Of a stretch of DNA of 64,000 bases, positions 19,309 through 31,305 are shown piece by piece. The notes under the pieces are model-generated. The model saw only the letters and a program-made list of their open reading frames with translations. It did not search any database and was not told where the DNA came from. This stretch comes from Knoellia flava TL1 (lineage in GTDB: Bacteria > Actinomycetota > Actinomycetes > Actinomycetales > Dermatophilaceae). The DNA lies in the NCBI RefSeq assembly GCF_000768675.1, contig NZ_AVPI01000087.1, positions 54,559 through 118,558 on the forward strand, written 5' to 3'. Each line of letters starts with the position of its first letter. Within the stretch, counting starts at the first letter, position 1. The translations under genes were made by a program, and so were the position numbers.

Positions 19309-19353
19309 GTGTCCCGACTCCTTGTACTTCCCACGGCGCCCGGCCCCTCCTGA
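19309..19353 (+). CDS. ilvB leader peptide (attenuator)
   Basis: A 14-codon ORF reading MSRLLVLPTAPGPS. Four consecutive codons are CTC CTT GTA CTT, that is Leu-Leu-Val-Leu, three of them rare in this G+C-rich sequence. Rare regulatory codons for the end products of the pathway, followed by a hairpin and a T-run terminator, are the signature of ribosome-mediated attenuation. Similar leaders precede ilvB in Streptomyces and Corynebacterium. The GTG lies six bases after the -10 hexamer. Confidence 0.75.
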   Translation: MSRLLVLPTAPGPS

Positions 19354-19413
19354 CAGGTCCGGCCAGGCGCCTCCCTCCGTCGTCCCCACCGCAGGGGACG
19401 GGAGGGTTTTTTT
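19335..19413 (+). promoter_or_regulatory. ilvB attenuator: hairpin plus intrinsic terminator
   Basis: A first stem pairs GGCGCC-GGCC (19335-19345) with 19361-19371. Directly after it, 19373-19387 pairs with 19394-19406 (one two-base bulge) and ends in seven T. Such a T-tract is rare in this window. If the ribosome stalls in the Leu/Val codons, the upstream structure should change and the terminator be avoided. Confidence 0.75.
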
Positions 19414-19479
19414 GTGGCCGGGCACGGGAGCCGGGCCCGCACGAACCGCACGACAACTCCGACCGAAGATGGTGACGAC

Positions 19480-22984
<3,505 letters not shown>

Positions 22985-23020
22985 CGGCCCGCCCGTCCCG
23001 CTCCTCGGTCGAGGTAGGAC

Positions 23021-23055
23021 GACACGCCGTGTCCCCAGAGGGGGCACGGCGTGTC
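23021..23055 (+). terminator. hairpin after ilvC
   Basis: GACACGCCGTG (23021-23031) pairs with CACGGCGTGTC (23045-23055), with additional C/G pairing inside. No T-run follows. It closes the ilvBNC unit. Confidence 0.75.
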
Positions 23056-23134
23056 GTGCACTGTCGACCTCTCGGCGCCTGCCTTCGAGCGTCGTCGTGC
23101 GGTGGTCGGTATGCCGTGGACTCGCGTCGCGTGC

Positions 23135-23554
23135 TCACGCCGGGTGGGCGTGGCGGCGGTGGCTCGCGGAGACCGCTGCGGCCGCTGCACCGAACAGGGC
23201 GACACCCGTCAGCGCGCCCAGGCCGATCTGGAGGTACTCCACGGCGTCGTCGTCGACGCGGATCATCGTCGCCGGACCCGGGAGGTCGGCCCTCGGGGCG
23301 ATCTGTTCGCGGCTGACCCTGTTCTCCTCGCTGGTCGCTCCGACGCCCCGGTGCAGCGAGCTGTCCGACGGGGTCGTGGACCCGCTCCGGTCGTTGTCGA
23401 AGCGCGAGCTGTCGGCCGGGGTCCCCGCGCTGGGCAGAGGTGTGCCGGGGTCGGTGCGGGCCTGAGCCGGGGCGAGCGTGACGAGGCTCGCGAGGCCGAT
23501 GGTGGCGACGGCGGTGGCCGCTCGCCGGGTGGTGGTGGTGGTGGTGGGGCGCAT
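23135..23554 (-). CDS. small exported protein with C-terminal membrane anchor
   Basis: A 139-residue protein. A signal peptide (about 1-32, ending PAQA) is followed by a Ser/Thr/Pro-rich region and then one transmembrane helix near 110-128 with a basic tail (SHRRHAHPA). This layout looks like a surface protein anchored at its C-terminus, but no sortase-like motif or known family was seen. AAAGGA precedes the ATG. The region upstream holds two copies of GGTATCAG. Confidence 0.55.
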   Translation of the reverse strand: MRPTTTTTTRRAATAVATIGLASLVTLAPAQARTDPGTPLPSAGTPADSSRFDNDRSGSTTPSDSSLHRGVGATSEENRVSREQIAPRADLPGPATMIRVDDDAVEYLQIGLGALTGVALFGAAAAAVSASHRRHAHPA

Positions 23555-23937
23555 GGCGCGTCCTTTCGGTGGGGACCGGTCTCCCGGTCGGTGGAAGCCG
23601 ACCCGGTCGGGTGCGGCACACGACCATGGGAGCGGGACCCGGTATCAGGCCAGAACCGGTCCTCACACGACGTCCCGGACCGGGTATCAGTCCGGTGTCG
23701 GCTGCCTGCCTTCTCGCCCGACGTGGCGGTCGCTCACGTCGGCGAGTGGAAGCGCCGGGGGAGGGGGACCGGCTGGGTCGCGAGCCACTCCTCGAACGTG
23801 CGACCGCCCACCTCCGCGTCGGGACTGTGTCGTGTCACATATCGGGCAGCACCATCCACATGCTGAACGCAGCCCTAGACTCGGCCTGCGCACAGCGAGG
23901 TGCCGACCACCCATCCCGCAACCCCCAAGGACCCCAC
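23555..23937. other. gene-free upstream region of serA
   Basis: No convincing gene. It holds GGTATCAG at 23641 and 23683 (42 bases apart), several CCGG-rich short repeats, and TAGACT at 23876-23881, which is the likely serA -10 and implies a 5' UTR of about 50 bases. ORFs on either strand here lack start signals and homology. Confidence 0.5.
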
Positions 23938-25524
23938 GTGAGCAAGCCGATCGTCCTGATCGCCGAGGAACTCAGCCCGGCCACCATCGACGCCCTCGGG
24001 CCCGACTTCGAGATCCGTCAGACCGACGGCTCCGACCGCTCCCAGCTCCTCCCGGCCCTGTCCGACGTCGACGCCGTGCTCATCCGCTCCGCCACCAAGA
24101 TGGACTCCGAGGCCATCGCGGCGGCCAAGAACCTCAAGGTCATCGCCCGCGCCGGTGTCGGCCTCGACAACGTCGACGTCCCCGCCGCCACCCAGGCCGG
24201 CGTCATGGTCGTCAACGCCCCGACCTCCAACATCACGAGCGCCGCCGAGCTCGCCGTCGGTCTCCTCCTCGCCACGGCCCGCAACATCGCCCCGGCCAAC
24301 CAGGCCCTCAAGGGAGGCGCGTGGAAGCGCAGCAAGTACGGCGGTGTCGAGCTCCTCGACAAGAAGGTCGGCGTCGTCGGCTTCGGCCGCATCGGCCAGC
24401 TGGTCGCCGAGCGGCTCAAGGGCTTCGGCATGGAGATCCTCGCCTACGACCCCTATGTCTCGGCCCAGCGCGCCGGCCAGCTCGGCGCCCGCCTCGTCTC
24501 GCTCGACGAGCTCCTCGCCGAGTCCGACTTCATCACCGTCCACCTGCCGAAGTCGCCCGAGACCCTCGGCCTCCTCGGCAAGGACGCCTTCACCAAGGTC
24601 AAGCCGACCGTGCGGATCATCAACGCCGCGCGTGGCGGCATCGTCGACGAGGAGGCGCTCGCCGAGGCGCTCGCCGAGGGCCGCGTCGCCGGCGCCGGCA
24701 TCGACGTCTTCGCCACGGAGCCGACGACCGAGAGCCCGCTCTTCGAGCACGAGTCGGTCGTCGTGACGCCGCACCTCGGCGCCTCCACCGAGGAGGCCCA
24801 GGAGAAGGCCGGCGTCGCCGTCGCCAAGTCGGTGCGCCTCGCCCTCGGTGGCGACCTCGTCCCCGACGCCGTCAACGTCTCCGGCGGCGCCGTCGCCGAG
24901 GAGGTCCGCCCCGGCATCGACCTCGTCGAGAAGCTCGGCCGCATCTTCACCGGCCTCGCCGGCTCGGTGCCCGTCCAGCTCGACGTCGACGTCCGCGGTG
25001 AGATCACCGAGCACGACGTGTCGGTCTGGGAGCTCTCGGCGCTCAAGGGTGTCTTCACCGACATCAGCGAGGACCCGGTGACCTACGTCAACGCCCCACT
25101 GCTCGCCAAGGAGCGCGGCTGCGAGGTCCGCCTGCTCACCGACCCGGTCTCCGACGAGTTCCGCAACGTCACGACGCTGCGCGGCACGCTCGCCGACGGC
25201 ACGACGGTCTCGGTCGCGGGCACCCTCACCGGACCCAAGCTCGTCCAGAAGCTCATCGGCATCAACGGCTTCGACCTCGAGGTGCCGATCAGCGACCACA
25301 TGGCCTTCTTCTCCTACAAGGACCGCCCGGGCGTCGTCGGTGTCATCGGCCGTCTCCTCGGCGAGGCCGACGTCAACATCGGCGGCATGCAGGTCGACCG
25401 AGACGACGCCGCCGGGGCCGCGCTCGTCGCCCTCACGGTCGACAACAAGATCCCCGCCGACGTCGTCCAGGCGATTGCTTCCGAGGTCGACGCGGACGTG
25501 CGAACCGTGGACCTCGTCGACTGA
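23938..25524 (+). CDS. serA: D-3-phosphoglycerate dehydrogenase
   Basis: A 528-residue long-form PGDH, the first step of serine synthesis. The Rossmann loop is GFGRIGQLVAERL. The catalytic Arg, Glu and His are in NAARGGIVDE, DVFATEPTTE and TPHLGAST. The C-terminal third has the intervening domain and an ACT domain (YKDRPGVVGVIGRLLG), which in mycobacteria mediates serine inhibition. GTG at 23938 follows AAGGA. It sits inside the branched-chain amino acid cluster but has its own terminator and promoter. Confidence 0.96.
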   Translation: MSKPIVLIAEELSPATIDALGPDFEIRQTDGSDRSQLLPALSDVDAVLIRSATKMDSEAIAAAKNLKVIARAGVGLDNVDVPAATQAGVMVVNAPTSNITSAAELAVGLLLATARNIAPANQALKGGAWKRSKYGGVELLDKKVGVVGFGRIGQLVAERLKGFGMEILAYDPYVSAQRAGQLGARLVSLDELLAESDFITVHLPKSPETLGLLGKDAFTKVKPTVRIINAARGGIVDEEALAEALAEGRVAGAGIDVFATEPTTESPLFEHESVVVTPHLGASTEEAQEKAGVAVAKSVRLALGGDLVPDAVNVSGGAVAEEVRPGIDLVEKLGRIFTGLAGSVPVQLDVDVRGEITEHDVSVWELSALKGVFTDISEDPVTYVNAPLLAKERGCEVRLLTDPVSDEFRNVTTLRGTLADGTTVSVAGTLTGPKLVQKLIGINGFDLEVPISDHMAFFSYKDRPGVVGVIGRLLGEADVNIGGMQVDRDDAAGAALVALTVDNKIPADVVQAIASEVDADVRTVDLVD

Positions 25525-25560
25525 GCTCCGCTGTGCCACAGCGTCGCTGACGCAACCCCC

Positions 25561-25602
25561 GTATGCCGTGCGCTCACCTCCCGAGGTGGGCGCACGGCAT
25601 AC
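25561..25602 (+). terminator. serA terminator built on the GTATGCC motif
   Basis: GTATGCCGTGCG at 25561-25572 pairs with CGCACGGCATAC at 25591-25602. The inner CTCACCT/AGGTGGG continues the stem with one wobble pair and leaves a four-base loop. Both outer ends are copies of the dispersed heptamer. Confidence 0.85.
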
Positions 25603-25683
25603 GTCTGCGCGGGTCGGTTGCGCGTTCGACGCCGGACTGTGCTTAGGGTTGCCCGTCAACAGCACCAAGACTCAGGAGGGTTT

Positions 25684-25959
25684 GTGAACCGTTCGGACCT
25701 CAAGAACAAGGTCGCCGAGAGCACCGAGCTCAGCGGCGCCGACGCCGACCGCGCCATCGGCGCCGTCCTCGACGCCATCACCGAGGCGCTCGTCGCGGGC
25801 GACAAGGTGTCGCTGCCGGGCTTCGGCATCTTCGAGACGCGTGAGCGCGCGGCCCGCACCGGCCGCAACCCGCAGACGGGTGAGGCCCTCGAGATCGCCG
25901 CGAGCACCGCTGCCGCGTTCAAGCCGGCGGCCGAGCTCAAGCGCAAGCTGGCCAAGTGA
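25684..25959 (+). CDS. HU-type nucleoid protein, short form
   Basis: A 91-residue HU/IHF-fold protein: NRSDLKNKVAEST at the N-terminus, then [27 protein letters not shown], the DNA-binding arm. It lacks the Lys/Ala tail of the second HU at 55 kb. GTG at 25684 has AGGAGG at 25674. An upstream TTAGGGT is a probable -10. The isoelectric balance is less basic than HupB, so its DNA affinity may differ. Confidence 0.9.
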   Translation: MNRSDLKNKVAESTELSGADADRAIGAVLDAITEALVAGDKVSLPGFGIFETRERAARTGRNPQTGEALEIAASTAAAFKPAAELKRKLAK

Positions 25960-25980
25960 GCTGAGGTCCTCGGACCTCGA

Positions 25981-26021
25981 CGGATGCCGTGCCTCCCACC
26001 TCGGTGGGGGCACGGCATCCG
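25981..26021 (+). terminator. hairpin after the short HU gene
   Basis: CGGATGCCGTGCC (25981-25993) pairs with GGCACGGCATCCG (26009-26021), with further CCCAC/GTGGG pairing inside. It resembles the serA terminator but has GGATGCC in place of GTATGCC. Confidence 0.8.
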
Positions 26022-26129
26022 TGCGTCCGGGGGGTCTCCGGACGCGGGGCAGGTGGCTGGGTTGAGACGCCGTCTCAGTGCGTGGTCAGTGCCTTCCGGA
26101 TAGTTGGACGTCCTCATAACCTCGAAGGC

Positions 26130-26177
26130 ATGCAGCGGCAGGTACTCCTCATCGCCAGCCGCGGCGGGGTCCGGTAG
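26130..26177 (+). CDS. candidate 15-codon leader peptide
   Basis: Reads MQRQVLLIASRGGVR. Val-Leu-Leu-Ile is encoded GTA CTC CTC ATC, a run of branched-chain codons as in amino-acid attenuators. TAACCT (26117-26122) is seven bases before the ATG, the spacing of leaderless genes here. A stem (26164-26171 with 26197-26204) encloses the stop codon. Unlike the ilvB leader, no T-run terminator and no large gene follow before 26522. It is a prediction from pattern only. Confidence 0.4.
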   Translation: MQRQVLLIASRGGVR

Positions 26178-26286
26178 TCAGCACCCTCGCCGCGGAGACC
26201 CCGCGACGCCGCTGACCGGCTCGCCCGCACCAGGGCTGGAGCCGACCCACCCCCACGTACGAGATGTCGAAGGACGAGTGTTTTCC

Positions 26287-26367
26287 ATGAGCGAAGAAGC
26301 CAAGCAGGCCCGTCAGGCACTGCAGGAGTCCCTGGACCTGCGCGACCAGGACCACACCGACGCCTGA
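26287..26367 (+). CDS. possible 26-residue protein
   Basis: A short ORF, polar and acidic-helical (MSEEAKQARQALQESL...), with GAAGGA about 14 bases upstream, a little far. It lies between the candidate leader peptide and a long hairpin. No family recognised. It could be a real small protein regulated by the leader, or chance. Confidence 0.3.
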   Translation: MSEEAKQARQALQESLDLRDQDHTDA

Positions 26368-26378
26368 CCCCAGCACCG

Positions 26379-26455
26379 ACGACGTAGTGCCCGTTCCGGC
26401 CCCTTCCTAGCGACGCTCGCGTCGAGTGGAGCGGCCGGAACGGGCACTACGTCGT
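26379..26455. terminator. long hairpin before leuB
   Basis: Perfect 23-base arms at 26379-26401 and 26433-26455 enclose a 31-base loop that itself contains CGACGC-TC-GCGTCG. It separates the tiny ORFs from leuB. Confidence 0.8.
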
Positions 26456-26508
26456 TCTGAGCGCGTCCGGATGGTGAGCCGGATGTCCCGGATCGCGAGA
26501 TGACTTCC

Positions 26509-26514
26509 TAGGGT
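26509..26514 (+). promoter_or_regulatory. -10 hexamer TAGGGT for leuB
   Basis: TAGGGT ends seven bases before ATG 26522, which helps select that start over the in-frame GTG 26513 and ATG 26516 that overlap or abut the hexamer. Confidence 0.55.
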
Positions 26515-26521
26515 GATGACC

Positions 26522-27601
26522 ATGACCGAGAGCAGTGCCGCCGACTCCGACCGGACCGACATCGACCTTGCCGTCATCGCCGGAGACGGCATCGGGCCCG
26601 AGGTCGTCGCCGAGGGTCTCAAGGTCCTCGAGGCGGTCACCGCCGGCAGCGGCGCGAAGGTGAGCTCGACGGCATACGACCTGGGCGCGAAGCGCTGGAA
26701 CGCCACCGGCGAGACGCTGCCCGACAGCGTCCTCGACGAGCTGCGCGGCCACGACGCGATCCTCCTCGGCGCCATCGGCGACCCGAGCGTCCCGAGCGGC
26801 GTCCTCGAGCGCGGCATCCTGCTGCCGCTGCGGTTCGCGCTCGACCACTTCGTCAACCTGCGCCCCGCCAAGCTCTTCCCCGGCGTCGAGAGCCCGCTCG
26901 CCGTCGAGCGCGTCGCCCCGGATGGCATCGACTTCGTCGTCGTCCGCGAGGGCACCGAGGGCCCCTACGTCGGCAACGGCGGCTCGCTGCGCACCGGCAC
27001 GCCGCACGAGATCGCCACCGAGGTGAGCGTCAACACGCGCTTCGGCGTCGAGCGCGTCGTGCGCGAGGCCTTCGCCCGCGCGCAGGCCCGCCCGCGCAAG
27101 CACCTCACCCTCGTCCACAAGCACAACGTCCTCACCCATGCCGGTCACCTGTGGCGCCGCACGGTCGAGGAGGTCGGGGCCGAGTTCCCCGAGGTCGAGA
27201 CCGCCTACCAGCACGTCGACGCGGCGACGATCTTCCTCGCGACCGACCCCGGGCGCTTCGACGTCATCGTCACCGACAACCTCTTCGGCGACATCATCAC
27301 CGACATCGCCGCCGCCATCGCCGGAGGCATCGGGCTCGCCGCGAGCGGCAACATCAACCCGTCGGGCGAGGCGCCGAGCATGTTCGAGCCGGTCCACGGC
27401 TCCGCGCCCGACATCGCCGGACAGGGCAAGGCCGACCCGACGGCCACGATCCTCTCGGTCGCGATGCTGCTCGACCACCTGGGTCGGACCGACGAGGCGG
27501 AGCGGGTCGAGGCGGCCGTCGCGGCCGACCTCGCCGAGCGGGGGAGCGCGGTACGCACGACGAGCGCCATCGGTGACGCCGTCGCCGAACGCCTGTCATA
27601 G
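26522..27601 (+). CDS. leuB: 3-isopropylmalate dehydrogenase
   Basis: A 359-residue NAD-dependent beta-decarboxylating dehydrogenase. [11 protein letters not shown] opens the fold, and [14 protein letters not shown] is the substrate region. [17 protein letters not shown] and [18 protein letters not shown] carry the Mg- and NAD-binding residues. It catalyses the third leucine step and, in the citramalate route, also oxidises 3-methylmalate. It precedes ilvE by 49 bases; the two are probably one transcript. Confidence 0.95.
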   Translation: MTESSAADSDRTDIDLAVIAGDGIGPEVVAEGLKVLEAVTAGSGAKVSSTAYDLGAKRWNATGETLPDSVLDELRGHDAILLGAIGDPSVPSGVLERGILLPLRFALDHFVNLRPAKLFPGVESPLAVERVAPDGIDFVVVREGTEGPYVGNGGSLRTGTPHEIATEVSVNTRFGVERVVREAFARAQARPRKHLTLVHKHNVLTHAGHLWRRTVEEVGAEFPEVETAYQHVDAATIFLATDPGRFDVIVTDNLFGDIITDIAAAIAGGIGLAASGNINPSGEAPSMFEPVHGSAPDIAGQGKADPTATILSVAMLLDHLGRTDEAERVEAAVAADLAERGSAVRTTSAIGDAVAERLS

Positions 27602-27650
27602 GCTCGGCTGCAGCCGCAGCGAGCCCGTACCGCCCCGGAAGGACCCCGAC

Positions 27651-28748
27651 ATGACCGACCTCTCGTTCACCGTCGAACGACGTCAGGACCCGGCCAGCGA
27701 CGAGCGTCGCGCCGAGATCCACGCCAACCCCGGCTTCGGGGTCCACTTCACCGACCACATGGTCTCCGCGACGTGGACCAAGGACGGCGGGTGGCACGAC
27801 GGTCGCGTCACGCCCTACGGCCCGATCCAGCTCATGCCGAGCGCGGCGGTCCTGCACTACGCGCAGGAGATCTTCGAGGGCATGAAGGCCTACCGCCACG
27901 AGGACGGCTCGGTCTGGACGTTCCGCCCCGAGGCCAACGCCGCCCGCATGGCGCGCAGCGCCCGGCGGCTCGCTCTCCCCGAGCTCTCCGAGGCCGACTT
28001 CGTCGGGTCGCTCAAGGCGCTGCTCGCGGTCGACGAGGCGTGGGTCCCGCCGGCCGACGGCAGTGAGGCGAGCCTCTACCTCCGCCCGTTCATGTACGCC
28101 TCCGAGGCGTTCCTCGGGGTGCGCCCCGCCAACGAGGTGACCTACTCGGTCATCGCCTCGCCCGCGGGCCCCTACTTCGCCGGTGGCCTCAAGCCGGTCA
28201 CGTTGTGGATCTCGCAGGACTACGCGCGCGCCGGTGCCGGCGGCACGGGAGCGGCCAAGTGCGGCGGCAACTACGCCTCCTCGCTCGCCGGACAGCTCGA
28301 GGGCATCGAGAACGGCTGCGACCAAGCCGTCTTCCTCGACTCCGCCACCCACGAGCTCATCGAGGAGCTCGGCGGCATGAACCTCTTCTTCCTCACCAAG
28401 GACGGCGAGCTCGTCACGCCCGAGCTCTCGGGCACGATCCTCGAGGGCATCACCCGCAGCTCGATCCTGGAGCTCGCCAAGGACGAGGGCCTCACCCCCG
28501 TCGAGCGCAAGGTGCCGATCCAGGAGTGGAAGGACGGCGTCGCCTCGGGCAACATCGTCGAGATCTTCGCGTGCGGCACGGCAGCCGTCATCACCCCCGT
28601 GGGCGAGCTCCGCTGGGCCGGGGGCACGGCACCCGCAGTGGGCGGCCCCGAGGGCGGCGAGGTCACCCGTGCGATCCGGTCGCGGCTCCTCGACATCCAG
28701 TACGGCCGCGCCGAGGACGCGCGCGGCTGGCTCACTCGCCTGGCCTGA
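27651..28748 (+). CDS. ilvE: branched-chain amino acid aminotransferase
   Basis: A 365-residue fold-type IV PLP enzyme, the last step for Val, Leu and Ile. The family opening FGVHFTDHMVSATW and the region LHYAQEIFEGMKAYRHEDG are present. The PLP Lys is in GAAKCGGNYASSL, and ELGGMNLFF binds the cofactor. Length is normal for the actinobacterial type. GGAAGGA precedes the ATG. A hairpin (28753-28814) ends the leuB-ilvE unit. Confidence 0.95.
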   Translation: MTDLSFTVERRQDPASDERRAEIHANPGFGVHFTDHMVSATWTKDGGWHDGRVTPYGPIQLMPSAAVLHYAQEIFEGMKAYRHEDGSVWTFRPEANAARMARSARRLALPELSEADFVGSLKALLAVDEAWVPPADGSEASLYLRPFMYASEAFLGVRPANEVTYSVIASPAGPYFAGGLKPVTLWISQDYARAGAGGTGAAKCGGNYASSLAGQLEGIENGCDQAVFLDSATHELIEELGGMNLFFLTKDGELVTPELSGTILEGITRSSILELAKDEGLTPVERKVPIQEWKDGVASGNIVEIFACGTAAVITPVGELRWAGGTAPAVGGPEGGEVTRAIRSRLLDIQYGRAEDARGWLTRLA

Positions 28749-28752
28749 CCGT

Positions 28753-28814
28753 CGACGTCTTCCCCGGACGGGACGCCGAGCGCCAGCGAGGTGTCGCGTC
28801 CGTGGAAGACGTCG
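28753..28814 (+). terminator. hairpin after ilvE
   Basis: CGACGTCTTCC (28753-28763) pairs with GGAAGACGTCG (28804-28814), and GGACG inside pairs with CGTCC. No T-run. Confidence 0.65.
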
Positions 28815-28855
28815 GGTGGGCGGACGGCATACGAGGTCGTCAAAAGGTGCACCGA

Positions 28856-28892
28856 CGAACCATTGACGGCATACGTGGTTCGGGTGTTGTCT
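28856..28892 (+). promoter_or_regulatory. promoter and inverted repeat of the amine operon
   Basis: TTGACG (28864-28869) and TTGTCT (28887-28892) are 17 bases apart. CGAACCA (28856-28862) and TGGTTCG (28876-28882) form an inverted repeat across the -35 and spacer. The site could be an operator for the FadR-type regulator at 30543. A GGCATAC motif lies within it. Confidence 0.5.
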
Positions 28893-28952
28893 TTCCGTCA
28901 CTGATGTCCCCGGGTCAAAGGGTCCGGGAACAGACCTTTGATGGAGAGTGCC

Positions 28953-30506
28953 ATGGCGTCTCAGGTGGACAGGACTTCCGGATCCGCGCAGGGTGACCAG
29001 CACGACGACGAGGCGATGCTCGCCGAGCTCGGCTACAAGCAGGAGCTCCACCGCGGAATGAGCGGCTTCAGCAACTTCGCCGTCTCGTTCTCGATCATCT
29101 CGGTGCTCGCCGGGTGCATCACGACCTACTACCTGGCCATGGACGCGGGCGGCCCGGTCGCCATCTCCATCGGGTGGCCCCTCGTCGGCCTCTTCGTGCT
29201 CTGCGTCGCCATGGCGATGGCCGAGATCTGCTCGGTCTACCCGACCGCCGGCGGGCTCTACTACTGGGCCGGCAAGCTCGCGCGCCGCAACAAGCGGGTC
29301 TGGGCGTGGTACGTCGGCTGGTTCAACTTCCTCGGCGAGGTCGCCGTCACGGCCGCGATCGACTACGGCGCCGCGGTGACGTGGATGGCGCTGCTCAACC
29401 TCGTCTTCGGCGTCGAGGTCTCGCTCGCGTCGACTTTCGTCGCGTTCGTCGTCATCATCGTCCTGCACGGCCTGCTCAACACCTTCGGCGTCGACCTCGT
29501 CAAGCTGCTCTCCAACGTCAGCGCGTGGTGGCACCTCATCGGCGTCGCCGTCATCGTCGCCATCCTCTGGCTCGTGCCCGACCAGCACCAGAGCCTGTCG
29601 TGGACCTTCACCGAGTACCGCAACGCCACCGGGTTCGAGGGGGAGATCTTCGGGATCCTGCCCTACGCCTTCCTCGTCGGCCTGCTCATGGCGCAGTACA
29701 CCTACACCGGCTACGACGCCTCCGCGCACGTCGCCGAGGAGACCAAGAACGCCTCGATCGAGGCGCCCAAGGGCATCGTCATGTCCGTCTGGGTCTCGAT
29801 CCTCGCCGGCTGGGTGCTGCTCGTCTCGGTGACCGCGGCCATCCAGGACTACGACGCCCAGCGCGCCACCGAGACCGGGTTGCCGCCGGCCCAGATCTTC
29901 ATCGACGCGGCCGGCGCGGGCCTCGGCAAGACGATGCTCTTCATCGCCGCCGTCGCCCAGTTCTTCTGCGGCATGGCGTCGGTGACGGCCAACTCGCGCA
30001 TGTCGTACGCGTTCTCGCGCGACAACGCCCTGCCCGGCTCGCGCCTGTGGTCGCAGGTCAACCCGCGCACCGGCACGCCGACGAACTCGATCTGGCTCTG
30101 CGTCGTCGGCTCCATCATCGTCGCCCTCCCCGCGCTGTGGAGCATCGTCGCCTATGCGGCCGTGACCTCGATCGCCGTCATCGGGCTCTACATCGCCTAC
30201 GTCGTGCCGGTCTTCCTGCGCCGCACCAACCCCGACTTCCGGGTCGGCCGCTGGAACCTGGGCCGCTGGAGCGCACCCATCGGCTGGATCGCGATCGTCT
30301 GGGTCGCCATCATCGTCGTGCTTTTCATGCTCCCGGCCTACGCGCCCGGCACGTGGGGAGACGCGACCTTCAACTACGCCCCTGTCGCGGTCGGCGCCGT
30401 GCTGCTCTTCGCGACGGTGTCGTGGTTCGTCGGCGGGCGCAAGCACTTCATGGTCGACGTCCCCGAGGGGCACGACACGATCCCGCCCGCCGAGATCTTC
30501 CGGTGA
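28953..30506 (+). CDS. APC-family amino acid/amine permease
   Basis: A 517-residue transporter with about 12 transmembrane helices. The N-terminal LGYKQELHRGMSGFSNFAVSFSI and the GCITTYYLAMDAGGP stretch place it in the APC superfamily near GABA, choline and ethanolamine permeases. It is the first gene of an operon that continues to 35680. GGAGAG just upstream supports ATG 28953 over the TTG/ATG at 28938-28941. The substrate is inferred from the following enzymes. Confidence 0.88.
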   Translation: MASQVDRTSGSAQGDQHDDEAMLAELGYKQELHRGMSGFSNFAVSFSIISVLAGCITTYYLAMDAGGPVAISIGWPLVGLFVLCVAMAMAEICSVYPTAGGLYYWAGKLARRNKRVWAWYVGWFNFLGEVAVTAAIDYGAAVTWMALLNLVFGVEVSLASTFVAFVVIIVLHGLLNTFGVDLVKLLSNVSAWWHLIGVAVIVAILWLVPDQHQSLSWTFTEYRNATGFEGEIFGILPYAFLVGLLMAQYTYTGYDASAHVAEETKNASIEAPKGIVMSVWVSILAGWVLLVSVTAAIQDYDAQRATETGLPPAQIFIDAAGAGLGKTMLFIAAVAQFFCGMASVTANSRMSYAFSRDNALPGSRLWSQVNPRTGTPTNSIWLCVVGSIIVALPALWSIVAYAAVTSIAVIGLYIAYVVPVFLRRTNPDFRVGRWNLGRWSAPIGWIAIVWVAIIVVLFMLPAYAPGTWGDATFNYAPVAVGAVLLFATVSWFVGGRKHFMVDVPEGHDTIPPAEIFR

Positions 30507-30542
30507 GCGCAGACCGATGACGTATGCCGTGGAGCCGGTCGC

Positions 30543-31277
30543 GTGACCGCGCCCCAGCCGGACGTGGGGCGGCTTCCCGAAGCCGTCCTCCGGCCGGCGA
30601 CGGCCAACGTCTTCGAGACGACGGTCGAGCAGCTGGCGACGGCGATCCGGCTCGGCGTCTTCGTCGACGGCGAGCAGCTGCCGCCCGAGCGCGAGCTGTC
30701 GGAAAGGCTCGGGGTCTCGCGCAACACCCTGCGCGACGCGATCGCCGCGCTGCGGGACAGTGGGCTCGTCACGACCCGGCGGGGGAGGGGTGGCGGGACC
30801 GTCGTCACCTACGTCACGCCCGAGCCGGGCTCGGTGGCGACCGCGGTCCCGGTGCGACGCGGGGCCGCGCTGGCCGACGCCCTCGACTTCCGCCGCATCG
30901 TCGAGCCCGGGGCGGCCTGGCTCGCCGCACGGCAGGAGCTCGCGGGGGACCAGCGGGCCTGGCTCGCCGAGTCGGCCGCCGAGGTGTGGGCGACGGTCGA
31001 CACCCCGGGCCACCGCATCGCGGACAGCCGCTTCCACCTCGCCGTCGCGACGCTGTCGGGCTCGCCCATGGTCATCGAGTCGGTGACGCGGGCGCAGGCC
31101 GCCCTCGGCGAGCTCCTCGCCGCGATCCCGGTGCTCCCGCGCAACATCACCCACTCGTGCGAGCAGCACGACGCCGTCGTCGACGCGGTCCTGCGTGGCG
31201 ACGCGGAGGCCGCCCGTGCTGCCATGGAGGAGCACTGCGACGCGACCTCGGCCCTGCTCAGGGGACTTCTCGGATGA
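30543..31277 (+). CDS. FadR-subfamily GntR regulator (FCD domain)
   Basis: A 244-residue regulator. The winged helix has GEQLPPERELSERLGVSRNTLRDAIAALRDSGLV (recognition helix SRNTLRDAI). The all-helical FCD ligand domain (about 105-240) has Asp/His metal-site candidates in DSRFHLAVATLSGS. It lies inside the operon between permease and ligase and probably controls it. GTG start with GGAG close upstream. Confidence 0.88.
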   Translation: MTAPQPDVGRLPEAVLRPATANVFETTVEQLATAIRLGVFVDGEQLPPERELSERLGVSRNTLRDAIAALRDSGLVTTRRGRGGGTVVTYVTPEPGSVATAVPVRRGAALADALDFRRIVEPGAAWLAARQELAGDQRAWLAESAAEVWATVDTPGHRIADSRFHLAVATLSGSPMVIESVTRAQAALGELLAAIPVLPRNITHSCEQHDAVVDAVLRGDAEAARAAMEEHCDATSALLRGLLG

Positions 31278-31305
31278 CGTCACGGACGACGAAGGAGAGC
31301 GACAC

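Noticed and set aside
23687..23914. Short minus-strand frame before serA
   Set aside because: Arg/Pro/Gly-rich with no ribosome site or homology, and it overlaps the serA promoter hexamer.
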